From contig CALYLX010000143.1 in the NCBI GenBank assembly GCA_944990035.1, forward strand, positions 248,001-312,000: a DNA stretch of 64,000 nt, in the 5' to 3' direction. Below are positions 47,110 through 57,915 of the stretch, in pieces (positions within the stretch are counted from its first letter, which is position 1; the number at the start of each line of letters is the position of its first letter). The position numbers and the translations under genes are program-made. Source of the stretch: Clitopilus passeckerianus. Its lineage: Eukaryota; Basidiomycota; Agaricomycetes; Agaricales; Entolomataceae. The notes beneath the pieces were generated by a model, which saw only the letters and a program-made list of their open reading frames with translations, did not search any database and was not told the DNA's origin.

Positions 47110-48052
47110 ATGATGTTTGCATTCACGTTCTTATGCATATCATTCCTGGTTGCTCTTGTCCACGCTTCACCTCTTGGTCTTCGTTCGGTCTTCTCGCCTC
47201 ACATAACGAGCCCGAATGAAAACAGCATATGGCCAGTCGGCACCAAACAATCCGTGACCTGGTAAGTACTAGACTACTTCGCCTACACTCGTTCATTAAT
47301 ATAGACCTTGAAGGAAGACCGATAACATCCCTCCGGACTCGGAACTCACGAATCCCAATGGAAAGGTCGTCTTAGGGCATCTAGGATCAGACGGAAGCCT
47401 TAATCTGGACATTGGTGCGCAGTACTTCCCAGCTCGATTGCTGTCCGTGCAAAGCAGCGTGCTCAGAACCAAGTGCTTATCTTCACCCGCCCTTCCCTAG
47501 ATCACCCCCTGGCACAGAACTTCAAGCTCCGAGTGGGTAAGATCCAGGTGACAGTCCCCGACGTGGCACCTAGGGAGGACTATATTGTCGTTCGTGAGTA
47601 CCGGATTGCATTCTCTACATTCTTGTGGTGTACTGAACGGACCTGTCCTTTCATCAGTCTTCGGAGATTCCGGTAACGCCAGCCCCGCATTCGCGATCAC
47701 CAAAATCACGACGGGCGCTAATGCTGGCACTACCACCCAAGGCGGCGGAAAGGCGACCTCGCTGACTTCTCTCATCTCAACGCCCATTCCCATCACTGGT
47801 TCTAGCATCACCGGCGGCTCATCACAACCAACCAATACTGATACCGCGACAACTGACGTTCCAGCTTCGTCCACCAGCGACACGTCCAGCGTTCCGACTG
47901 CCACCTCTCCCGTCCCCTCGTCAACTTCTGGAACTTCATCTGGTACCACTGCTCCAACCACCACACCTTCCAACGCTGCCTCGCCTTTCCAGGCCACCGG
48001 ATGGAAGGTGACAGCTGGATTGGCATCTGCCATTCTCGCCCTCTTGATCTAA
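47110..48052 (+). CDS. GPI-anchored Ser/Thr-rich Kre9/Knh1-like wall protein
   Basis: Exons 47110-47261, 47314-47414, 47501-47593 and 47658-48052 give 246 residues. MMFAFTFLCISFLVALVHAS is the signal peptide. The Kre9/Knh1-like domain follows (SPNENSIWPVGTKQSVTW, then VVLGHLGSDGSLNLDI, EDYIVVLFGDSGN). After AFAITK there are about 100 residues very rich in Ser, Thr and Pro, then a C-terminal hydrophobic GPI-attachment segment (TAGLASAILALLI). The product is a predicted O-mannosylated, GPI-anchored surface or wall protein. Like its neighbour, it starts with two consecutive Met codons. The antisense frame across the Ser/Thr region is a composition artefact. Confidence 0.85.
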
Positions 48053-48744
48053 GCGAACGTCAATCTGAGGTCACTCTTCCTTCGTGACACAGATGCCTCA
48101 TGTTTTACCCCGTCGCCGGTTAGGGAGTCTAGGATACCCCTGCTATTCTGGCTTTTGGAGTTTTCTGACATCTTTACTAAGAACATACCACAGGAGTGTC
48201 AATAATTGAACACTCTACTGTACGTTTCGGCTATATCTATCGCCCCCTCACGTATCTATCACGCATTTGTCGAACATGTATAATAAACCAAGCATTGTAT
48301 TTCAATTCTATAAAACCCAAAATACATAAAAATCCAGGGCGAGGCACTAGCCTGCAAGCCGTGCGTGATCGGTGGTTGAAACCCAATAAAGAATACATCG
48401 GAGGAAAATCTGATCAGGGCGTCTGTGGCGCGTCTAAGTATGGTCGTCATTGCCCAGCGGCATAATACTGTGCAATCGGTGTCGTTCCGGTCGTCAAACT
48501 TCAAGTTCAGCGAGAGTTGGTCGGGGTGTCGTATACAGGAGAGGGAGAGAAAAGTAAGGGTGATGGTACACAGTTCCGTGGATCTTCTATAGTCGGCGTC
48601 GCCGAGGACGCGTGGATATGGGACGCCAGCGTGTGGTCTAGTTGTTCTAAGAGGAGGGAGACGAGGAAAGGAAGATGATGAAAAGCCCGCTTGAGGAAGC
48701 AGTAACAGCCATCGAGGTGTCGTCCAAAGCTTCTAGAAGCCTAT
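48053..48744. other. Convergent intergenic region
   Basis: These 692 bp lie between the 3' ends of the GPI protein gene and the DPBB gene. Short frames on both strands lack any domain. Confidence 0.5.
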
Positions 48745-49419
48745 TTAAGGCGACCAGCCCTTAGCCATGAAGTGCCAGGAGACTTTGAGTTGGCCTACGC
48801 TCAATGCATCGAGCTTCTGGAACAATGAGGGCGACATGTCTGCGCGTGGAGGTGAGATGAATGAACAGAAGCCTGAATGAAAGCGTGGCTGACCGATATC
48901 TGAATCACCGCATGACTCGCAGCTGTCCCTTGTCATGCCGTATGCTTTCTTGCCGTTCTTCGTGTTGACGATTTCCATCCACTGGACAGGGGTTGTTAAT
49001 GTAAGTTCCAGGCCTAGGAGATAGGAAGAGGCTCAGAAGAGTAACTCACCTGACCACAGTTAGCGCCGCCATTCGCGTCGTAGCGATGCTTCGAAATGGC
49101 GACAATGGCGTCGCTGTCTTTGTTCCATTTGCCACAGTTGCCCAAACCTTTGAAGAACAACGAGAGGTTGTCAGCCAGTGTCGAGACAACAAAGAATAAG
49201 ACCCTTACCAACGTTGAACCATGTACCCTGTCAGGGAACCGAGATATTAGATCAAGTTCGCGACGCGTCGGACGACGATTTACTCACCCTTCCAGTATGA
49301 GTTATTCTCTTCTCGAGGTCAACAAGAGTGACCTCAGTGGCGTTGAGAACGGGTGCGCTCAAGACGAGAGTGACGAGAGAGAAGAGCGAGAACACGAAGA
49401 GAGCGATTCTGGAAGTCAT
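48745..49419 (-). CDS. Small secreted RlpA-like double-psi beta-barrel protein
   Basis: Five exons (49288-49419, 49209-49227, 49050-49147, 48894-48981, 48745-48839) give 143 residues. MTSRIALFVFSLFSLVTLVL is a signal peptide. A short propeptide ending DLEKRITHTGR is followed by a DPBB/RlpA-like domain: GTWFNVGLGNCGKW, RYDANGGANCGQW, DSCESCGDSDIDMSPSLF, and a final VSWHFMAKGW. Such barwin/expansin-like folds are common in fungal secreted proteins; some inhibit proteases or loosen walls, but no activity can be assigned here. One exon is only 19 nt. An acidic then KR-ending stretch before the domain suggests Kex2-type processing at EKR. Confidence 0.85.
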
Positions 49420-51527
49420 TGTTGAAAGGTCGTAACGTTTGTACGAGGAGGAGCACAAGAAACCCGAGCGTATAGGGGATGGGTGATGGGCAAACTAGCA
49501 CTTTTCAAGGCATTTTCGCGGGTCTTTTATAGATTTAGTCTCTGCCTGCCAGTTAGGAACATAATAAAAGACAACAAATATCGGCGAGGCAGGAGTAGGG
49601 TACTAAGCAACAAAACTTTTACACGAGGACCACGGCCTTGTCAAAATTGGGCAGTCTATATCCGGAGAAATAGTTTGGTAACCCGGGCGTTTGAAGGTCT
49701 TTAATGATGATGACGAAATATTCACGTCTCGAAGGATCAAAGGAAGGAAACCACAGTCACAGCATCCCCAGAGCTGATTAGCAGGTTTAATGAATCGCTT
49801 GTGGAGGTCATGAGCTTCTGAAGCGTTTTCTCGTCGAATTCATAGCGATCGCGGGACGCATTCGTAGACTGGGCTACATCTAAGGACAGGTGGCATGAGA
49901 ACGGACGGAAGCTCCGAGATGCGCACAGCCCAGACCCAAAAACCCGCGTTTGCTTCCATGGAAATCCACGCGGTGAAGGCGTGGTCGAAACTTGGGCGTT
50001 GTGGGTAATTAGGGCATAAATGACGCGTCAAAAACCCTTTTCAGAGGGCGCGACACCTGGTAACTTGAAAAATTTTGAACATAACGGCGGTTCAAAAGCC
50101 TCCGTGGCTCGAATGAGGTGTTGTTTTGGCAGTGTTGCTTTGTTATCTAATCAGCGGATATTCCCGTGATCTCAATCGCACCCTCAACACCTCGGCAAGA
50201 TCAGGCAGATTTCTTCCACGAAGTTTCCAGCTCTCAAAGTCCAAAGGGTGAATGCTCATCCATGAAAACTTCCATTCCTCGCCGCATGGCTCGAATCAAC
50301 GCCCAAAATTCTTGGGAATATCTACAGAACGCAGCTGAGATTGTTCGAAGAAATCTTCAATAAACACATGCCTTTCCACATGTCAACTCGTTAGGCTGGA
50401 ACGAGGCTTGACATGAGTTATTGTCAGTCTTGTCCTTTTCATTTTAGAAGAAAGCTCGTGCTAGGCGGCTAGAAATCATTGACTCCGGTCAGCTGCCATG
50501 ACCTGATTCCTTTGGCCGCAGTGCATGCCGAGGGTATTGAGAGGTTACTTCATCACCGATTTCATAGACGCATGGTTTGGGCAGTAACACGCTACGCCGC
50601 TTGGACCCCTTTCGGTTAAATATCGGACCTGTGAAGCATAAACAAGGCTCGCAACTTGGCACGTCTAGGAGGTGTCTGTATACGTCCCTTAGGTCTGGGT
50701 GGGGCATTAAAGACTTCATCTTCTTTTGCTCATGGACTTTGGTTGCGAGCCACAGGGTGTGCGGCATTTCTGGCTGAACTAAGTCTATATTTATGTTGTT
50801 AGTCTGTTCGATTGGACGTTACCCACCCAGATTCGCCTTCAATCCTGAAGGTTCTTATTGGTCTTGGTAGCGCATGAAATTCAAAAGCCAGTTGAGATAC
50901 TTACCGCACCTTTCGGAGGTCAGAAACAACGTACATAGGAAGCCTTTTGGATGCTAAATTCATGTCTGGGTTGTGTCTGCGATACCGGGCGTAGCTTAGT
51001 GCATCCTGGTGAACCTCAGGTCTAGCTAATCTGAGTCGGCACACAAGCTCCGGGCCTATTGGATGCCCATAGAGCCGTTAAAAGCGGTGGTAGTTCGTGA
51101 TGAATGAGGTGTGCCTCGAGATATATGAATGAATTACGTTGTTTGTCCTTTGATGTGGCCCCCAACGGCGTGGAAATAGCGATCGACTGAATAACTTGGA
51201 AGGACATGAGTTTGAGCCGCGTGTTTGAGGACAAAAGTAAGGAACCTCCGTCTGGTTTCGTTCTGCCTACTCTACTACGGTAATAATTGACGATCTTCGT
51301 TGTTAGACTATGCCGCGAAGCGTGACGCGTGACGCGTCAAAGAATAGACTGGAGTGAGGTCACATGAGCGGAGGCTGTGCAGCACGTGAACAAGCGTCTC
51401 TTTGGACAAACCTATTTTAGTAGCTCAAAGGGTTGTTCTCTTAAACCGCTGCGACGACCACACACATCGCCTCTCAGAGGACATATACTGCAGGGCTACA
51501 TTAAACCTTTGAAAGTGTAAATTTAGC
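49420..51527. other. Intergenic 2.1 kb
   Basis: This divergent spacer is between the DPBB gene and the Bzz1-type gene. It has scattered ACGCGT boxes (one in a TGACGCGTCA palindrome at 50021-50030) and no domain-bearing frame. I see no transposon or RNA gene in it. Confidence 0.45.
51325..51337 (+). promoter_or_regulatory. Tandem ACGCGT boxes upstream of Bzz1-type gene
   Basis: ACGCGT occurs twice, separated by one base (51325-51330 and 51332-51337), about 190 bp before the ATG at 51528. It matches the MCB consensus for MBF at G1/S; a role in timing the actin regulator is an inference. Confidence 0.5.
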
Positions 51528-54500
51528 ATGTCGGTCGGCCAGAGCTTTGGGCAAGCTCTCCCGGTACGTTTTCCAGAGGGGCGATCAGACGTCATACATC
51601 GATCTTACACCGAGCTCCAGGACCAATTTGAACGTTTGACGGGATATTTCGATGCGCATTTGACAGCAATTGCGGATGTGAGCTTGAAGCGATCGGATAT
51701 TGGTATTTTAGCCGCTGACAGCCAATTCTAGGTTCGAGAACTGTACCAAAGCCGAGTGGCACTGGAAAGAGAATACGCGGCGAAACTGAGAACGTTAGCG
51801 AAGAGGGCGATAGAGAAGAAGGATGCAACCATAGCTTCACTGATCGTTGGACCCGAGCCTAGCAAGGCATGGAGTGATAGCCTACTGCAACAGAAGTAAG
51901 CTCTCTGACACGGCTGTCTAGACTTGATGCTGACCTGTTCCGTGCCGCCAGTACTCTAAACACGGCGTACACAGAACTCATGGACTCCCTGGTTAGCACC
52001 AGCCAGGATCATGTGAATCTTGCAGATACGTTCTCTACACAGGTTGTAGACGTTCTGAAAGGAGTCGAGAAGCGAAGCGACGAGACAAAGAAGAGGGTCA
52101 TACACTGTTATAGATACAGTTTATGAAACGGCGCTGACATACCTTTCTCTCAGGAGTTGATTTTTTTTCAGAAGCTACTCGCGGAGCGAGAACACGCCTA
52201 CGCCGAGCGCCTGAAGGTCTGTGTGCAACAATCTCTTGGTTTTTCCCCCTTATTGCTGACACTATGAGTTCTCGCAGAGCAAGACCAAGGTAGATCTTTT
52301 GCGCCTATCAAAGCGTCATACTAAATATTGTCATGCTATTTGCACAGTACGATGAACACTGCATGGAATCAGAAGCGGCGCGACAGAAGCAGGTAAGCAT
52401 CGACCTGATGTCATTAATCATCTCACTGAAATCACATCATGGACCCTGCTAGGGTCGGGCTCAGGACGACAGGCACGCAGATCGGGCTGCGAAGCAGGCA
52501 GAAAGTCAGCGTGTTGATATGCTGAATAGCAAGAAGTAAGCGCCCTAATAATGGTGGTTAAGCGCTCGGTGTAATAACTTCCGTTGCAGTTGCTATCTGC
52601 TGGCAATCGCCGTAGCTAATGGCGTGAAAGGTCACTTCTTCTCCTCTAGTCTTCCTGAACTAGAAGATGTAGGTTTCTAACGCATTCCATCCGACTCACT
52701 GATAACAAATTCAATTTTCGACTGAATAGCAATTCCGTAAGCGGACTTTCCATAGATCAGGTCTCACATGTGCCTCATACGTTTGTAGACCGCTTGCAGA
52801 CTCGCCTTGTGCTGCGCTTTGTTCGAATTCTTCAGCACTCACAGAAAATAGAGCTTGGCCATCTCGAAGCCATCAAACATCACGTTAACAGAGTTGAGGG
52901 CGCTCTTGACCGTGTTGATACATCAAAGGGCCAAGAAATTTATATCCAGTACAACCTTCGCCAGTTTAGCCAACCAAACGATTGGGTCTTCGAACCCTGC
53001 CAATACCACTATGATTCGGTCTGCTACCCCTCATCCTCACAGTGCTCGAGTCTGACATGGCGTCATTGCAGAGCGAAATGAGTGTAGAACCTTCACCCAA
53101 GGTCTTCTTGCAGAACAGGCTTGCACGAGCTAGATCCAAAATGGCCGAATTAGGAGCGGATAAAGCCACGAAACGTACGAATGGCAGTTGACTTATGATC
53201 GCCGTTATCTAATACACGTTTAGGCAGGGAACTCGATCAGCTATCAACGCGAATAACTGCCTACAAACCTGATCACATGTTGGGTAGTATCGATGAGATA
53301 TCTGATGTTGGTTTTTACCTCAACCTTAGGAGGTACTGCTTAACGCCGAACGACAGAATTTTTTGGATGCTCACCATCAAGTGGCAATCCTTGATACGAC
53401 CGAGGTTGCCCTCCGGATAGAGGCGGAGACTATTGTTGCCGCCATTGGGGGTGAGCCGGTCGATGCTGGAACATGCCGAATAACTAAAGCGTCCGACAGA
53501 CGACGAGGGAGCACAACGGCCGCACCAATTCAAGAGCTCCACCTTCTCCATTCCGACCACATGCGAATTTTGCAAAGTGAGAGGCCGTCCTAGGTTTCAA
53601 TTGCCCTTTCTAAAAATTCTTCTAGACGTCTCTGTGGGGGTTGACGAAGAGCGGGAAGACCTGCAAACTCTGCGGGATTTCAGTGCACACGAAATGCGAG
53701 CTGAAGGTACGGTGGCTAGAGTGTACCTGCCCTTGCATCTCTAACAACTGCTTCAGATCCCGGCTGACTGCGAGAACGCGACTCCACTTAGCGGTTCTCA
53801 CTTATCCGCCCTTCCATCTCGTACGGTTTCTCGCGGTGAGCGCTCGTCGTCATCGTCGTCGGAACTAGGTTCACTAATTCGCTAAATGTAGTCTCGACCT
53901 CTAGCCAGTCAACAGCTCAGTCGGTGACCTCTCAGGATGTGGGGGACACACTACCCACCGCCCGAGTAGTGTTCGACTTTACAGCAACTTCGGCGTTTGA
54001 GTTGAGTGCATCCGGTTGGTTTACTGCATTTTCGCGCTTTTGACCTTGCAATGACGGTGCATTAAATGTAGACGGCGAAGAAGTCAAGTTGCTGGAGCCT
54101 GATGACGGATCAGGATGGGTGAAAATTGTGAACGAACATGGGCAGGATGGTCTGGTCCCGGCTTCGTACATTGAGGTTGTTACTAGTGCTCCCGTCGTCA
54201 AAGCTCGTGCTCCGCCTGCTCCCGCGTCGAATAGACGACCTAAAGATTTTGGTAAGATTATGCTCTGAGAATTGTGGAAAAATGCGAGTCTTACCTGGTC
54301 TGCTAGTTCGGGCCCTCTATACCTACGAGGCCCAGGGACCCGATGAGCTCAGCCTATTGGAGGGCGAAAAAATCGAGCTCACTCCGGGACCCAACGGAGG
54401 AAAGGCGTATGGCGATGGGTGGTGGGAAGGTAAGCATGGGTGACCGCTGGCAATTTCCGTTGTATCCACATCAATCGCACCTTTGACAGGAGTCGACTCA

Positions 54501-54610
54501 AGGGGGAAGAAAGGGATCTTCCCAAGCAATTATGTGAATATCTCTTTGCTTTGCTGTCGTACATTCAATGATATTGACCTCGATATTCCGGACAGGTTGA
54601 GGCGGTATGA
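51528..54610 (+). CDS. BZZ1: Bzz1-type F-BAR, C1 and double SH3 protein
   Basis: This adaptor bends membrane and recruits WASP/Las17 and type-I myosins to endocytic actin patches. An F-BAR/FCH start (MSVGQSFGQALP, then VRELYQSRVALEREYAAKL) leads to a long coiled-coil region. A C1 zinc finger follows: HQF-x9-CEFC...CKLCGISVHTKCELK-x3-C. Two SH3 domains close the protein: ARVVFDFTATSAFELSAS...GLVPASYIEVV and VRALYTYEAQGPDELSLLEG...GIFPSNYVEAV. More than a dozen introns are needed, with exons as short as 12 nt (52278-52289) and 7 nt (52730-52736). A break near 53020 is closed by a 53-nt intron (53019-53071). A last intron gives the usual SNYVE ending and stop at 54608-54610. Confidence 0.87.
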
Positions 54611-57600
54611 GCCAGTGTTGACATATGTGACGAAGTATATTCCTCACGGACGATTTTCCTTAATTATGTAAAGCTTAAACGTTAGAATGAGGCGCAATGA
54701 ATGTGGCTGCGCAAGAACACGCGACCCGGCCAAACCTTTGACCTCGCAAGCGCAGGGACATCAGCAATTTGCGCCGAGATAAGAAAGGTCGCCGTGTATT
54801 CGCATGACCCAGGCTACAGTCCCTGTCAAGTGATGCCAATTCAGCTGAGGACGAGCCGATCCCATGTTCAATTGCAGGATCAATTAGATCATGTTAACCC
54901 TTTCCCTGAGCTGAGATTTGATCTGGCGCTAGTTCCTGCTATTCAGTCGTTAAAGACGTAAAGCTGGAGATACGGCATTGATATGACGGAATAGCCTGCC
55001 GCCTTCTCCTAGTAGAACGTGTTTGGAGTAAATTCGAAAACGCAAGATGTCACCACCGCCTTCATCGCCAGTCTTGATGTGCACAAAAGGTCTCCAAATT
55101 CCTGAGACCCGTTGTAATTATGCTAATTGGGGACCGTCGTGATGTGAGCAAACCCTTTAAGAGATTTTCCGACGTGGGTGAGAGCGAAGCCGTGACAGAT
55201 CGAGACAGTCATTCGTGCCAGTAATAAACAATCGGATTCTCCAGGAGTCGCGAAGCCGGGTACCTGACGGCCGACGAAACAGAGTCGCATTTATCCAGCA
55301 TGGCCCACTGGTCTTAGGGAGCCACATGCATGAGGTGGGTGGTTTCTCGCCGATGTAATGCCTCGCTGAGGAGATTTTCCAGCAAGCACGATCAAACCTT
55401 GTCAAATCAGCCATCCAGGACGCAAAATTCCATTGTTCAAGTCTGTGGGTTGTGAAGCATCAGCGGTTTTTATTTTCTTTGTCAACTCGAAGATAGAGCC
55501 CAGTTTTATTCAGGTAGCTCTCGCAGATGGTCCGACGGCGGTGAAAGCTGCCTGTGTATTTCGGACCATGATACCCGAGAACAAGCACGCGTGGGTGAGT
55601 TCTTGACATTGAATGGGGCTCCGAGGGAAACTGTAACAGTCGTGCCTATCGATCGTTCAGAAAAACTTCAGGTATCCAATGTTTCGATCTCGAAATCCAA
55701 CTGAGGTAACTTCACAGAGTAAAGCATGCGTCTGCAGACCAGCCATATGATTCCGAAATCGATTGAATGTAGGTTGCATCAGAGGGACGGAGACACGAGG
55801 TGCGGGCTATAAATTCTAGGGGAAAATGGTGGGGGTTTCCAACGACTGCCGATTCTGCGAATAGCCCAGCCGCCAGATACACGCCTTGTTCCTGCCCAGT
55901 TCACTCAGGAGTACGTGTGGCCCAATGGCCGCATGGGTTTCTAGTAGGCCACGACAATGGGACAAAGACAAAAGCCAGACAAGGGTCGCATCCCAGAAAA
56001 GCTTTATTAAACGACGGCCAAACGCAGGTGAATTAAAGTCGTTGATCTCCCGCATCATCTCTAAGCCAGCTATACTTTTTCTCCAGTTTCCACCCTCTAG
56101 GACGATGGCTCATCGTACCCAAGGTCTCAAGAAGGTCGCACTCCGGCTGCCGTCGGCTCGGACTCTATCTGATGCAGCCTGCGGCGCATTGTAGCAGAGT
56201 CATCGGCCTGCCACCTGGTCGCTGTTTTTCGTCACAGAGTCGAGTCTCTGGCACTTAGATCTACAGAAGGCTAGCTCAAGCAGCACGTCTTTGACTTCCG
56301 GATTCCACTCTCTTCTTGGTGTCGCTTCCTTACTAGTCCTCCTCGATTGGCCGCAGCGCAGAACCAGAGCAAAACCTCTCCGGTATCGTCATTCGTAGTC
56401 TCATCTCCGAGTACAATCATTTGCCTCCATCGCCTTTGTTGGTAGGCAGGCGGGACGGTACTCTTGCGATGGATGACTACAATGACGATTCCTTCTGAGC
56501 ATGCTCTGGTATTCTCCGTTGGTTGGCCATCGATGTGGCTAGAGCACCTCCTCGACTTCTCTGTTATTCCCTTTCCTTGAATTGTCTTCCTGTACGCATT
56601 GGAGCTTGTCTACGAGAATAAGGGCACCCCAGAGCTGAGAGTCGCGGCAAGTAGTCTTGACCTTTATCCGAGTCTGCTATCCGTCACCTTTGATCGAGCT
56701 TACCAACGATCTATGGCGTTCGTTCCCAGTTCGTTCTAGAGCTCTTGAAGTTGCTTCTTTCACCTTGGGAGTCTTCATACGTGGCTGTCTTTGTCTGAGA
56801 GAATTTTCTCCAATTTCCGAACGCTAACCCCAGCTGAGCTGATCGAAACAACAGCCCGGACACACATCTAATTACCGTCTATTACTCCCGCGATTCCGGA
56901 GTTGGGGGTGTTCAACAACATTCTGTCTTCTACACGTGACTCTTTTCTAACATACACCTTCTAAGTCACCGTACGTTTGTTTTCGCATAGCCAGAGCTCA
57001 TCTGGAAGATTATTTTGCTCAAATATAGTCCCCGAATGTCCGACAAAGGCTCTGCACGTCGAGCCGACTGGCAGGCGCAGCACTGGTTGTCATGAACTCG
57101 CATTCTTTGGCCCCGAATTGCACTGCGCATACTTCATTGAACGTTTCGCAAAGTCACCACGAAGGGGTGACATTGGGGTGGCAGGTAAGATACAAGCGCT
57201 CTCTTATGTTCGAGTCCTACTAGAAATACTTCGAGAAGAAGCTCTGTGATCACTAGATGGCGTATTGCACATGATTAATACCTGTCCTAGGATGACTTCT
57301 GGATTACTCTGTCGCTCCATGTTTCGCCCCAAGCCTGAAAATTTGTCAACTAGAGTATGGATTTCAAAGTTGACAATGCAAGGGTTGTGCCGGTGACAGT
57401 GGTGCGGTTTTCATTTCAGGCCTACTGCAGGTAATCAAACTATTTACAGCAAACTCGGTCGCAAGTCCGTTCGTAAGTTTGTTGGGCACATCAACGGCCG
57501 TTCTAGTGAAGTTCCTACGACACTAACTTTCCAGCGTGGTCACGTACGTGAGGTTTGGCATGACAAGCGCTGGCAGTAAGGCGCCAGTAAGGTGATAGGC

Positions 57601-57915
57601 CTGAGGTTCGAGGGCCAGCCGAAGCCAACGACGAGACTCAAGGAAATGGACGATACTGTTATCCATACCCTTTCTCATTGTATCAAACCAATGAAAAATC
57701 ATGGAGTTGCGGGAATCGTCCTCCTGGCCCAAGCCGAGAATGCCGAACGACCATCCATCAAGCTCGCGTACCGAGCGGAGCTACCGTCTGTTCGATCCCC
57801 AGAGCCAACTGCACGTCACTTTATAAACCCTTCGATAGACATCAATCGAAGGCTACGAACTCTGGATTCTTTATAATGGTTAAGCTGGTTGCTAGAGGTC
57901 TCCAAGTCTCCCTTG
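54611..57915. other. Gene-poor stretch, 3.3 kb
   Basis: This is the longest stretch without a gene in the window. Frames up to 102 codons occur but none shows a domain, a consistent intron pattern or a signal peptide. I see no long terminal repeats or inverted repeats. It contains the promoter of the cyclopropane synthase at its right end. Degraded coding or transposon sequence cannot be excluded. Confidence 0.4.

Noticed and set aside
47497..48033. Minus-strand 178-codon open frame.
   Set aside because: It is antisense to the Ser/Thr-rich GPI protein; its Val/Gly/Glu-rich composition is the mirror of that region.
53000..53075. Apparent frameshift in the Bzz1-type gene.
   Set aside because: A 53-nt GT-AG intron at 53019-53071 joins the two frames and gives the expected family sequence.
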